Assembly (NCBI RefSeq): GCF_051401765.1
Contig: NC_135071.1
Span: forward strand, 6,364,961-6,428,960
Origin: Calliopsis andreniformis
Taxonomy: Eukaryota; Arthropoda; Insecta; Hymenoptera; Andrenidae
Length of the DNA: 64,000 nucleotides
Direction of reading: 5' to 3'
Part shown: in pieces, positions 50,516 to 62,889 of the stretch
Layout of the letters: each line of letters begins with the position of its first letter
Position numbering within the stretch: the first letter of the stretch is position 1
Notes under the pieces: generated by a model
Told to the model about the DNA's origin: nothing
Database searches by the model: none
What the model saw: only the letters and a program-made list of their open reading frames with translations
Position numbers and translations under genes: made by a program

Positions 50516-51809
50516 AGAATGACCATAATGGTTGTGAGTATATTGGATGACTCATAAATACATGTCCATATTTCAGGGTGTGAATTTTTACACTAAAATA
50601 AGTAAAAAACGTCACAAGGACATGTCGCACATACTTTAGTTTTTGATTGATTTATGGATGATTAAAGGAAGTATGTATTTGAAATCGCGCATGCCTCGAC
50701 ACAACGTTACTGCACACCTTAGCATTGAATTCCATACTCGCTCGAAAATACTAGATATTTTTTTAATAGTAAAGTTTAATGTACTCCCTGTCACAGATCG
50801 TGCATATTGTTTATTTACATTGGATATCCAATACATTTTAAATGGTCTTAAATATAAAAATATAATAAATTCAGATTAGGAGATCATGATGGTCATGCAA
50901 TTTGCGAAAGTATTATTTAGGAATGTTCTCAATACAAGAAGGAACTGCGACGGAACACCATTATGCATGAGCCTGCACGTCTGATATTTCGGAGCACATT
51001 ATCCAGTAGTTCCGAAAGGATGTAGCACAAGCAGACTCATTTAATCGAGCTGGAGAAAAATATAATCTCAAAAAATTGTGCACAATTTTTCCACGCATTA
51101 ATAGAAAATTGTCGCTTGTGTCTTAACATAAAACAAGCTTATTTGATGTTTCTGCTTATTTTAGAGAATCTATAAATTCACCCCTTTTGAATTATTTTAT
51201 ATAAGTTGTCTTAAGAAACGTGTTCTGATCATAAACTCGAGAACCGTGAGTCTATAGCGAGGGAATACCTGTAGTTATCAAAAGGGTACTTCAGATTCAA
51301 ATCTATTTTTATTCCAAATAATTACGATCAAACTGTACTGTGCATAGATGAGAAGAAGACTAGTGAAAGAAATGCGGATCTGATTTGCTCTAGTATAATC
51401 TCTTAATTATTCATCTTTTCTTAAATTGGATACACCGCCGCATTTTTTTCCTTTTACAACTGACTGTAAATTTATGTACATTTATAAGACTAGGGATTTG
51501 TCACTAATTCATAGACAAAATGACACAGAACCTTGTAGATTATCCCTGCACCGTCTCATTGGATTTTTTCTGTCTCTGCACTGTACGTCAATTACACAAA
51601 TTTGCTTGTTTAACCAAAATTCTAAAAATAACAAAAAAATAAAACCAAAAAACCCTTAACTCGTTCTCCTAATATCAACATATTTACATGTAAGCAGAAT
51701 AATAATTACATTCCTTATCTTTATATGCTTAAAAATACAAAACAGAAGGTCAAGATGAACCAACTTTAAAGGTCATCTAGGAAACAATGGAACCAAGATT
51801 CTTGGATGT

Positions 51810-52420
51810 TTCTCATTCACGCCACCAGGTGCTGTGCACTTGTGCGCGCGCATGCACGCTGAGTTTCAATCCCTGGGGCACCGAGGAGAGTAAATTTATT
51901 TCTTTCATTACGGACGGAGCGGGTCGCGAGTTCTTGGATATCAGCGCTGTAAGGCGGGGCGCATAAATCTGCAGTCTAGTGTCGGGACAGGGGTTGAACT
52001 GGGGAGAGGGGTGAAGATATGGAGGAAAACGCAAAGAGTAGCGAGGAGTGGGGGTGAGAGGGTGGTCTTTCAGAAAGAGGAAGGTTTTTGGACCCGTGGC
52101 AGAGGGAGAACTTGCTTCAGCCCTCCACGAACGTCGTTTCCATCGCTAGGGGTGCCATGACAGTCGGTGGCAGGCTCAGCTGGCTCAGCAAAGTGAAATA
52201 TTTGGTGATTCTAACCGGGGGGATGAATAGTCTCGTATCTCGCCTTCCCGCCTCATTCCATGATTTGGGATTCGTGTTATTTCGCTTCCATTACGCGCGT
52301 CGTTGAATCTCAATTAGTGAGTTGTCTGTTCTAACTAGGTTATTTGAGTGTAGACGCGTCCGATCGCGTGAGTTACGATATTATGATTGAATTTGGGGAG
52401 GGCTGGTTTTCGAGAACATT
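51810..52420. promoter_or_regulatory. Candidate regulatory island downstream of the gene
   Basis: Long GC-rich, transposon-free block 4-5 kb past the poly(A) signal, with CACCAGGTGCTG (E-box) and GGGGCGCATAAATC. Confidence 0.3.
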
Positions 52421-53433
52421 TGGGATGAAGGGTCACATTCGGGATCACGTGATCCATGGGAATGTAACATAGAGACGGATGAGTAACAGTTTGTTGTGTT
52501 ATTGTTAGTGAGGACTTTTAGGATTTGGCTAATAAGTACCCATGGTAAATTGAGGTACTTACAGTTAAAAGCAACCCTTATCGAAATTTATGTCTTTTTT
52601 TATAGGAACACATTCTAGTGATTAGAAGCGAAACTTAGAATATAGTAAAACGTACAGATATTTAGTATGATGAATCCTTTGTTAAACAAAGTTGTCATCT
52701 ATTGGACAAGAGCTAGAAATACTGAAGTAGGTATGTTTGTAAAAAATATACTAATATAATAAATTAGATACAAAATTTTAGATGAACAGAGCTTTAAAGA
52801 AGTTTAAATACTTGTATGGGCTATTTGATAACTTTGTGTGTTATTTCTAACTAGGCTATTTGTGAGTTTGAAATTTTATGTGAAAATCTTTTGGATACAA
52901 GAATCTATTCAGTTTGCAGAGTATTATCACGTGAAATCACAAGATTATCGGGAGGAGTGAAGCGTTTGTGTTGCTTCAGAACAGTCGAATGATTAATTAT
53001 ATTTTTGAATATTTAAATAATGTATTTAAACATTTTCAATGTTTATTGGGTATTAGTTCCTATTGACTTACAAATTTGTTCATGAGGATTGTTTAAATCT
53101 TTTTTCTTTCCAAATTGCCTGTCTTTTTCTCTTTCAATTGACTTTGCTATGATAGACTAGATGTAAATTACAAATAAAATATTTTAGTATGTAGATATTA
53201 TTTTCAGAAAATAAGCTTCACTTCTGTACATTGATGCTACTTTTTATTAATGTCAAATTAGACCATCTGAAACTGTTTTCAGAAAATTGTCCTACCTTAT
53301 ACGTATACTGAGTCCATATAACGGGTAACGTACATATATGTATATTTCCATTAAGCTCACTCTTTCTTCTTAATTCATCCGATCTTCTCACAGGGAAAGA
53401 ACGAAACCAAATAAAATCTTATAATAACCGATT

Positions 53434-53434
<1 letters not shown>

Positions 53435-53474
<40 letters not shown>
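53435..53474 (+). repeat. Poly(C)40 homopolymer
   Basis: Forty consecutive C stand in an otherwise AT-rich background. The true length is likely uncertain. Confidence 0.85.
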
Positions 53475-53476
<2 letters not shown>

Positions 53477-53539
53477 ATCCTGCTGTGCAATTTTCCCTCA
53501 GAATAGACTCACAATATTTTCCAGACCTTGCGCAAAAGT

Positions 53540-54030
53540 TTTGATGCCGCCATCGTTGAAGGCGACTCTTTCAAAATCCACTAACGGGTAACGTTTATAT
53601 TAATATCGTTAAAAGAAAACTCGTAATCGTCAATTCTGTCTTTTTGTCGCTGCTAGCACGTCGGCACGCGGCGTCTATCGGCCACTCTGGCCAGTCTTAC
53701 GAGTCAGGGCAGACAATTTAGCACATCAATAACAGGCCGCAGATAAAAGCAGCCCATACATCGTGGTTGACGTATCGTTTGTAATAAAACATAAAGGGGG
53801 TCTAGCCGCCAGCGGCATCTGTGTACCGCGTTGCACAGCCGTTCGTTCATTCTTGCTGTTATTAACAGGCCGTACATCGTTGATGTTTTCTACCTACCAT
53901 CTCCCGCCGAGTCATATATCATCGTTGAATGCGCGACAGCAAAGAGCAACTACAATTCATCTATAAGCTACGGCCGATCCCTCTCGGCAGAAATTGTGGA
54001 AGACGAAATCGATAGGTCAAACTGAGCTGA
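53540..54030. promoter_or_regulatory. Candidate regulatory island with AACAGGCCG repeats
   Basis: AACAGGCCG occurs at 53730 and 53864, each followed by a nearby ACATCGT. The block is complex and GC-elevated. Confidence 0.3.
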
Positions 54031-54209
54031 ACGTTTTATGATATTTGCGCTCCACGTGTGTAAAATTGAATTTTTTTTTGGTGATCGCAGTGAGAGGGAT
54101 TATTGTGGAAATACTAATTTAGTTGTCAATGTTGGAGTGAGTACTCCGAATGCGTTATGTTATAGTATAAAGTTTTTCTTATAATAACGTTCGTGGTTGA
54201 GATGTTGAA

Positions 54210-54680
54210 GAATGTTTAATATATAATTTTGAAAGTTTTGAAGTTTGAAGTTTTTGATATTGGAATATTTCAAAATGTAATTATTTAACCCTCGAAAACT
54301 TGACAACTTAAAATTTGAGATATTTGTAAACTATAATGTTTATAATTTTAAAACTTAGCAATTTCAAACTTGGAATATTAAAGTGTTCCGACTCTTAAGT
54401 GTTTGGAAATTGAAAATCTTAACAATTAAAAGTTTTGAATATTGGAGTATTAAAGAAAAAAGTTTTGAATATTAGAGTATTAAGTTTTGATATTTAAAAA
54501 GTGAAATATTGGACATCAAAACCCTACAAAATTTGAATATTTGAATATTTGAAAATTAAAATGTTAAAAAAAATTAGAAAATATAACTGTCGGGAAATTT
54601 CGAAGATTGAATATTTACACATTTAAGATCTTAAACATTTGAAAGTTTGAATTTTGGAATATTTCAAAACTTAAGTATTT
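54210..54680. repeat. AT-word tract, G-type
   Basis: TTGAAAGTTTTGAAGTTTGAAG, TTTGAATATTTGAATATTTG and a local duplication of GTTTTGAATATTRGAGTATTA. Confidence 0.6.
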
Positions 54681-54870
54681 TAAAATTAATATTAGCTGCA
54701 CACTCACCGATTTTGATGAAACTGAAATATGCTATAAAGGACGCTATTTTAAACAACTTTTTCCGATACACGTTTCCCGTCCGGTACGTGTACATGGCAG
54801 CGTGTGCGTAAGCCCGTAGCCGTCGTTTCTCTGCTCTTTCTCTAAACACATCGCGGTAGCTGACAGTTAA

Positions 54871-55476
54871 GCTTTGTTCAGATTAGTCAAATTACTTGAA
54901 TTCAAGTGGTTTGAATGCAAGCAATTTGGGGCAATTTGACCAACATGTTGTTTTGAGTGACTTGAAACACCCCTTCAAGTTTCTATTTTGTTTAGGCACG
55001 TTTATTGCAGATTAGTCAAGTTACTTGAATTCAGGTAGCTTGAATGCAAGTGATTCGAGGCAATATAACCTATGTGAACATGTTATATTACTTGACTTGA
55101 AATATCCTTTCAAGCTTCAAGTAAAGTTGACGTTTTTTCAACTTTTTCTTATCTTGAAATACACATTGATTGATGTATGCCATGGTGTATACTGTACCAC
55201 ATTTCAAGCAAATTTCAAGCAAATCGACGAACATGTGAACGTCAAGAAAGCTGTCAAAAGTGCATATTTGAAAAATATATAACCAAATAACCAGGATGCA
55301 CCACCTCTCTCGACGCCATTTTTATTATTTTTGCCTGACAGCTAGAATTCAAATTACTTTTGGATTCGAACCACTTGAACCCAAGTAACTTGACTTGTGT
55401 GAACACAAGCTTAACATCGGGCTACTTGAATACACGTCGCTTGAATTCAACTAACTTGACTAATCTGAACAAGGCT
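54871..55476. mobile_element. 606-bp non-autonomous element flanked by TTAA (piggyBac-like)
   Basis: The left end is GCTTTGTTCAGATTAGTCAA; the inverse right end is AGCCTTGTTCAGATTAGTCA. TTAA flanks both sides (54867-54870 and 55477-55480). Subterminal ACTTGAATTCAAGT-like words occur several times in both orientations, and a second GCAGATTAGTCAAGTTACTTG-like copy begins near 55009. TTAA duplication is the hallmark of piggyBac elements, though the ends lack the usual CCC. The 85-codon frame at 55025 has no domain. Confidence 0.7.
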
Positions 55477-56060
55477 TTAATACGTATACACTTATACCAT
55501 ATAAACTACTAGACACGGCATGTATATATTGCGTGTATACAAAATTTACGAGCTCAGCTAAGCAAAGATAACCCCCAAGTGTGACGTCACACTAGGCAAA
55601 AGATAATCATTTAAAATGGCTGACACGGCATCAAACGCTTAGAGGCTACTGAACACTACTGACCCTCGCAATCCACGTGAAGCTGCGAGCAACTTATTAT
55701 TATTAATAATTATTAATAATGGTGAGAAACTATTTTATTTTGTAATTAGCAATTATAAATAAATAGTTTTTCTCTAAACATCTATATATTGTTCTTATTA
55801 CTTCTTTAAATTAAAATAAATTGTAAGGCAATAATTACAAATTGAATATTACCAACATCTCAATTAAACTTTAAATACATTTTGCAAAATTATAATTCCC
55901 AAAATATGCATATTTCATATTTAATCAATTCAATATGTTTTCTAAAAGTTAAACCTTTTCACATTCTCATTACTCTCGAACAGCAAAACCGTATGACACG
56001 TTCGGAACATCGGTGTGTCACTCTTTCGAAATTGCAGATGTCATACTAGCACAGCTTATA

Positions 56061-57244
56061 CAGGGTGAATCTCCTAACGTTTGCACTTTAAATATCTTTG
56101 TTGGTTTTAAAGATACGTCGAATGTCTTAAGCACGAAGTTGAATGGTTCAATGGAGTTCCCACAACGTCAACAAAATTTTTGTTTTTTTGCTAGTTTTTT
56201 CAGAGATATCAAGATCACCTCCATTTTTTAAATGGAACCACCTCTTTTTAAACACCTACAATGATAGTCCCTTTTATTACGAATTCAGTAGCTATTATTA
56301 TTCAAGGTCATTCAAAGTCACGGATAGAGAAAACGTATAAGATTTAAAATATGAAAACGGAATACCTGTGTTTCACAAATGTTCGAAATTATGGCCGTAT
56401 ATATCAATACATTGCTGTAAACGGGCTCTGAAGAAATGTTGAACTGTGACAAGTATATCCGAATTAGTAGACCCCACGAAAAGAAATCCAGTGGATTTAA
56501 AACAGGCGAACGTGCTGGCCATGAAACAGTTCCACCTCGTCCAATCCATCGGTTTTGAAACCTAGAATCCAATGTTTCTCTTGCCATTTGTGCATAATGA
56601 ACAGGAATAACCATCATGTTGGTATCACATATCATGACGATTTTGTAAAGAGACATTTTCCAACAAAATTGGCAGATCTTCTTGCAAAAATTGAGAATAT
56701 TTTTGTCCTGTCATCGTTTCGATTATGAAGTGTGGCCCGATTACGTTCAAAATATCACACTACACATTTACGCTGCATTGTCTTTGTTGGTCAATTTCTC
56801 GAAACCAGTGTGGCAATAAACCAATAAGGGGCGTTTTGTTGATTAATTGAGCTAGAGGATATTTGAAAATATTCAACAACATTGAATATGACCTTAATAT
56901 GTTAACAAGTCTCACTCGGGATAAACGTATTTTGCTTTCATATTTTAAATTTTGTACGTTTTCTTTGTCCGTATCCTTGAATAACCTTGAATAATTATAA
57001 TCACTGAATTCCTAATAAAAGGGACTATCATTTTAGGTGTTTAAAAAAGGAGTGGTTCCATTAAAAAAATGGAACTATCTCTAAAAAAAAGGTAGGATAT
57101 CTCTAAAAAAAATGACAAAAAACAAAAATTCTTTTCGTGTTGTATAAGCTCCATTGAACCATTTAACTTTCTCCTTGATACATTTGACGTATTTTAAAAA
57201 ACAACAAAGATATTTGAGGTACAAATGTTAGGTGACTCACCCTG
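56061..57244 (-). mobile_element. Near full-length but dead mariner-like element
   Basis: The ends CAGGGTGAATCTCCTAACG (56061) and GTTAGGTGACTCACCCTG (to 57244) are inverse, with TA on both sides (56059-56060 and 57245-57246). The inverted arms are unusually long, about 280 bp, and share AAATGGAACCACC-like and ATTCAGT-like blocks. The size, 1184 bp, is near that of a complete mariner-like element. It carries a broken minus-strand transposase and is a relative of 18490-19108. Confidence 0.8.
56339..56800 (-). pseudogene. Broken mariner-like transposase
   Basis: On the minus strand the frames give ETMTGQKYSQFLQEDLPILL, a disrupted QHDGY segment (second Asp region), then RWIGRGGTVSWPARSP and NPLDFFSWG. 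The catalytic-region SPDLNPLDFFLWG block reads SPVLNPLDFFSWG here, so the Asp of SPDL is replaced by Val. Stops and frame changes break the rest, and no N-terminal DNA-binding domain is readable. It is inactive. Confidence 0.75.
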
Positions 57245-57246
57245 TA

Positions 57247-60179
57247 TATCTTGCTCGTGTGCGACGTCACGTAGATGATTTTATTTCTGCTTAATGGAAA
57301 TTATCTGAAGCTGTGTCTATAAGTATATTTTGTATAACTGTACATATTACGATGACCGAAGAAACAATCGCTGTCAAGCCGTGACAGTCGATTCATAGCC
57401 GATAGTCGTAGAATTGAACAGAATCGTAGAGAAATTTTGTATATGTACATTCTGACATCGCTTAGCGAATTTATTCGCAAAATAAATAATGAGGAAACGT
57501 GTGTGGAGCTTTTCTATTGAAAAAAATATTTTCAGAAAAATTAATATACTCAATCTACAGTTGGGTATAAGGAATTTAAAAATATATTAACGCTTAACCG
57601 CAATAGTTTAATGTCTTGCAGTACCGGTTCCTCCTATGTAGAGAAACATAAAACAAAGAAACAAAAAATACGTTGTGGCTTCAAACAATGTGTTAAATTC
57701 GGTACTTGATTTTCCCAAATCCGTTTCCCATTATTAACAACCACAATTTTGATTGCTGAGTGGTTATGCTGAGAGGCTCTGCGATGACTTCAACATTGTT
57801 TTCCATACTGTAGTCGACTGGACCAGTTTCTGCAGGGAAGTAGGTGTAAATTCATTATTTTATGTTTATTATACTTCAATTAAAATAAGTAAATCTGCCG
57901 TTTAGTGATTTTGCCCTAAATGCGTTTATTTTTTCTCCGGTTTTTGTAAATGTGTTCATATTTTTCTAATTAATTAATCATTTGTTTTATTATTTCTGAA
58001 CACATCAACAAGGCACCTCGAGGCCCTTTGGGAATACGGAACTGGGGAAGAAGATATGTTCGTACCTTTGCGAATAACTTTTTAAACGTTGCCATAGTCA
58101 ACGAGAAAGGATAGACGTATTTTTTAAGTCAAATTGCAAGGTTCCTCAATGAATTGTCCGTCAACTATGAAGCGCGTTCGTCGATGTTGCGCATTTAATC
58201 TAATATCGTAACATCCCGTTCATATCCACGAGATGACGCACACGCTGCCATGGACGTGAACATATACGAAAAATTTAATTGTACGATACCAGACGTTTTT
58301 GGCGAATATTTCGGCAACTAAAGCAGACCGGTTATTATGTACAAAGGAAAAAGTTTCTCAAAGTAGCGTTCTTTGTAATATATTTCAATTTCATCAAAAC
58401 CAGTGAGGGTGTCCCTAATGTGCAACTTTATATTTTGGAACCTTACAAATTTGAAATTTTGAATATCACAAAATTTTAATTTTAAAGAATTTGGAAGTTG
58501 AAATTTGATGTATCAAGATATTTAAAAATTAAAATACCAAAAAATTCCTAATTCTGAAACTTATTTTAAAAATTGAAATTAAATTCTGATGCATCCTAAT
58601 TGATGCATCGACATAAAATGCAAACACAACGAAGGAAGATTTTTTGAATCAGCAAAAGCTACATATTAATTGTAATTTCAGTAAATATTTTTCAACAAAA
58701 AAATGCCACATTTTATTTTATAAAGATACATTATGAAAATGTCCGTTTAAGTTGCACTGTTGACGTAAGATGTTCCTGGCTACGTTACGTTTTTCGATCA
58801 ATTTAAGCCGTCACAAATATTATTATATGATGGATTTTCGCAGCATGCATTCGAACATTCTTCTTAACACTTATTCCAAAGCAAAGGTTGGACAGCTACT
58901 ACATTATTTCCATCGATCACGTGGAGTCAAATAGACGATATTCGTCTCACTGACGAAGAAATATCACTCCAATAATTGCCACGAAAATTCCTTGATCATA
59001 ATTGAAAACGTTATTCACAGGAACTTTTACATATTTCCTTTTTACATTAATATAAATATTATATTATATTTGAAAAGCTGATTTTTTTGGACTAAATGTT
59101 AAAACTATATAAGTTTTATATAGGCTCATATTTTCAGAGAAAAAGATTTTTTTTATAGAATGTTACAGTTACTTATTTATATTTACACTTATTTTGCAAA
59201 ATTTTTCCTGAAACTTGAAAATTTTGAATATTAAAAGTATGAAATATATTTAACTTTTACAGTATTATTGTGCAAACTTTAAAAATAATGGAGAAAATCG
59301 GAGCATTCATGTCACTTCACAGCAGTCAAAGGACTTAGCATTTTTAAGTAAAATAGAACATTTGTGTTAGGGACTTCTAGAAGTTGTTCACAATATTTCA
59401 AGTTTTGAAAGTATCCAAAGAAAAACCAAAAAAATCGAAAAAAAATGAAGCATTCATGACATTCTGGAAAGACCAAAATTGAAACTTCCCGTTTGTATTG
59501 TCTCGGATTAATAAGTTTCCTGTACATTAAATTAATAGTTTATATACACAATTACTTGCCATTTGATTATTGAAACGCTTTAACTCAAAAAACTTTATTG
59601 ATTTTAGTATTGTTTTCTATAATATACCTCTAACTTCTTTTTCACTCTAAAATGTAATTATTTAAATCTCCAAAATAATTACGAGATACATACAAATTAT
59701 ATACAGGATCAAATAATTTTATACACTACATACATACCTACAGTATTCTTTCGCTGAAGATAATTTTTCTTGCAACTCACTTACAATGTTTGTGTTTTCA
59801 GATGGAACTTGAATTCGACCAAATTTTCTATAGCTCAAAAGAAAAATATTTATTTCGAATATGAAGCACAATCTTCGAAAACCACGTCAACTATAACATT
59901 ACATAATAAATATTTCCAGTAGCGTTACAACACATTTTCCATATACTACAAACTATACATATGTATAAGGACACCCCATTTGACGTATCAATTACTTCAG
60001 AAATTCTGATGATCCAAAACTGTATGGATTTGAAGGCGACACAAAAATTTAAAAGACTGCCATTATTCCTGTTATAGGTTATTTGCAAGTAGTGTACAGA
60101 GTTGAGACTCGGCATCACGGAGATGTGTAGAAAAAGGTTAATGCTATTCCATTATATAAGAAGAGTACGATATACGACT
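57247..60179. other. Intergenic, mostly nothing recognised
   Basis: AT-rich unique sequence apart from the tract at 58430. Short frames have no domain. Confidence 0.5.
58430..58580. repeat. Short AT-word tract, G-type
   Basis: AATTTGAAATTTTGAATATC, AATTTGGAAGTTGAAATTTG words. Confidence 0.5.
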
Positions 60180-60480
60180 TGTGCAACATTATCGGCCGTT
60201 TCAGCGGTAACGGTTGCTTCGTCCCTACTCGACTCGATCGCTATGCCGCTGTCGTATTATGTAAATTCTTGACATCGGTTCTGACCCTGCAATTAGTTAT
60301 ATCCGTACGTAAAGTTTCAGAAACATTCCTTGGTATCTTCCTTATGGAATTCCAGACGATCGCGTATCAATGCTGCGGGCTTCCGTCGCGTGACGCGAAC
60401 GCGGAAGTGCGAGTCAAATGGACAAGCTTTACAGTTTCGAGTAACCTAGCACAAACTAGACGAGGGTCACGTAGTCAAAT
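60180..60480. promoter_or_regulatory. Candidate regulatory island
   Basis: CpG-rich and repeat-free. It is entirely open for 102 codons on the + strand, but without recognisable domains. Confidence 0.25.
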
Positions 60481-60747
60481 TATTTGAACTCCATTTTTCT
60501 GTATTTGGGTTGTCAGTGCTTAAGCTTAGATAAGGTAAATAAATATTCCAGTAGCTGACCATGTCTCGGTATGTAGACACTAATGCTAATTTTATTTAAT
60601 TTTAAGCTTCAGTTTTAATGTATCTAATAAAAAACAAGAAATAGTATCATAAAATACTTACAATTAGTATATTCAGTTACTAGGGCACAATTCAAATGAC
60701 GGGACGTATATAAAATATTTAAAACGGTTATCAAAAAAATTTGTCTC

Positions 60748-60832
60748 CGCAGGATTCGAATTCGCAGCAAAAGGAAACACACTGTATTTACAGATCCACG
60801 CCTTACCTACTAGATCACCGACCTCTTGTGAA
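60748..60832 (-). ncRNA. tRNA-like SINE head or tRNA pseudogene
   Basis: On the minus strand TGATCTAGTAGGTAAGG (60801-60817) resembles a Pol III A box and GAATTCGAATCCT (60751-60763) a B box, spaced about as in tRNA genes. The segment starts GGTCGGT but the 3' end does not pair with it, and no 7-nt anticodon loop forms. It is therefore a SINE head or dead tRNA, not a working tRNA. Confidence 0.45.
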
Positions 60833-61009
60833 CAATATTGTCATAATTGATATAAGGAGGCACGGTGTAATTTTAATGATAAATATTTAATAAATTATGA
60901 ATTGTTGGCCCCCAAAACGGCATTTCATTAGCTTTAGTTTTTGAAGTCCTACCATGGTGCAAAAGCGCATTAAAAAGTCAGCGCTACACTTGGGGACCCT
61001 CTCTTCGTG

Positions 61010-61270
61010 AGGATTTAAAAGTTTAAATTTGAAATACTCTGAAATTTTAATATTTAAAAATTTAAAAGCATAAAAATTCGAAAGTTAAATATAGGAACAC
61101 GTCAAAACTTAGTTATTTGAAATTTCAAAGCTTAAATATTCAAAATTTCGAATATTTGAAAATTTTAACATTTATAATATTTAAAAATGTTTAAATTCGT
61201 ATACTGGAATATTCCAAAGTTCCAATATTTAATAATTGGCAAGTTTAAACACTCTAAATCATAAATAATT
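61010..61270. repeat. AT-word tract, G-type
   Basis: AAAGTTTAAATTTGAAATAC, AATATTTGAAAATTTTAACA and similar. Confidence 0.55.
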
Positions 61271-61567
61271 TGGAATATTCGACTAAATAATTATTGGCTA
61301 CTGAAGACAATTTGGCTACTGCACCATATTCATCACGTTCCTACCAACTAACATACTGTTCTAAGTATCACCATATAGCATTCTAAACTCCTTTCAATTC
61401 TACACAAACGTTCCCAAACCCTGACTCTTTCCCCTACATGCTCGCAATAAGTGCGCCCAATCCCCCTATAAACCACCATTGAAACATCTTTCAAGTATCA
61501 CACGTTCCTACATAGTATTGTCAAGATATATCACCGTCCAAGCACTAGATTGTTTCGCTTGCGCGAG

Positions 61568-61580
61568 CGCGCGCGCGCGT
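61568..61580. repeat. (GC)n short tract
   Basis: A GCGCGCGCGCGC run lies inside the GC-rich block at 61450-62440. Confidence 0.7.
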
Positions 61581-61741
61581 AAAATCGAAGGCAAACACGG
61601 GAGATCGGTAATTCAGACGAACCGACTCAGAGGTCATACTTTACGCCATTTCCAACGAGCTGTCCGTCGACCGGGAAGATGAACGTGGATAGTCAATACG
61701 AAGTCAACGTCTAGAGACGTGTAGACGTGCGCCATTCAAGT

Positions 61742-61841
61742 AAGGGGTTAGGAGGTGAGGGAGGGAAAGAGGTGAGAGGAGAAAGGAGAGTGAGAGGAGT
61801 TGAAGGAAAAAGAGGAAGAACGAGATAGAGATGGAAGTGAG
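61742..61841 (+). repeat. ~100-nt polypurine tract
   Basis: From GGGGTTAGGAGGTGAGG to GATAGAGATGGAAG nearly every base is A or G, with a few T/C interruptions. It contains several GAGAG words. Such tracts can form triplex DNA or bind GAGA-type factors; either role is inference. Confidence 0.6.
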
Positions 61842-62889
61842 GTCGAATAACAGCTCTCCGATCAACATTAATCATTATCCGAAGCGAGTAGATAGCCGTC
61901 GAATGCTCGCTTTCTAAAGCAAGGTGAAGGGGTGGCTGATAGATGGAGGTGATGAATGGCTCCGTGACGCGAAGCGATCCATCATCTCGGGGCCGACATC
62001 ACGGGAGCTGCCTACCGCGAGAGCTAGCAGGAGAGATTTCGCGCGAGAGGTCACCTCGGCTAATTCATCATCCGGTCCGTCGCGTTTTCTCCCTACTACC
62101 CCTTTCTGCCCTTCCCCGTCGAGCTAACAAATTCTCTCTCTCTTTTGCTCTTACTACGATCAACACACAGCTCTTACAATTCTACCCACCCTCCTCAACG
62201 TTTGTTGAACCCTCGCAATTCCCTTTCCCTGGATCTTCCGTTTTTCTAGCCGTCTAAAAGTGACTAATTTCGCTGCTCGATGACGGTCACAGACAGTAAG
62301 CTTACTGTTTCGGATAAGTTGCAGAAAACATCAGTCAACTGGGTTTCATTGGCAATGTTGGTTTTATGGTAGCGGGACAGAGAGGGACAGACGATAAGAC
62401 AGCGTCGTTTTCATATTAGCTTACGAGTTGGAAGTAAATTATCGAGAAGTGAAAATGTAGAAAATTTGTTTCGGACAAGGAGATCTATTTATTTCGGTAC
62501 TGTATAGACCAATATATGTACTATCAAGCTTCTATTGAAAGAATAATTTTGATAATAATAACAAGAAAACAATCATGTTTTATTGAAAGTAAAACTGTTG
62601 TCTCCATACAAACCCGATCGTACACTCATATTTTACAGAAGTTATTCTCGTACTCTATCTCTTGGTTTTACGATAATTTTTTCATGGTAGCTGAAAAATT
62701 TTGCTTGCTCTTAATGATTTCCAAAATTTTAGGTTCTTATACTACAGTATTGTTTCAACATAAGCTCTATGTACATTCATATGTTTTTGATACCATTCTT
62801 TTATTTTATTTGAATTGCGACTTTAGAAAGATAAATTCAAGCTACTAAATGATAAACAAAGTTATAATTAACTGTAAGTTATGAGCTTG

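Larger units (their letters stand above)
48321..51809. other. Intergenic apart from the microsatellite and MITE
   Basis: AT-rich DNA with no further repeats or gene signals that I can support. Confidence 0.5.
61450..62440. promoter_or_regulatory. Large GC-rich island near the window end
   Basis: Nearly 1 kb of high-GC sequence with a polypurine tract and GC repeat. It could be a distal regulatory block of this gene, or the promoter/5' UTR of an unseen gene beyond the window. Neither can be decided here. Confidence 0.3.

Noticed and set aside
60179..60487. 102-codon open frame
   Set aside because: No recognisable domain or splice sites. CpG-rich composition explains the openness.
60748..60832. 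Functional tRNA gene
   Set aside because: Acceptor ends do not pair and no 7-nt anticodon loop forms.
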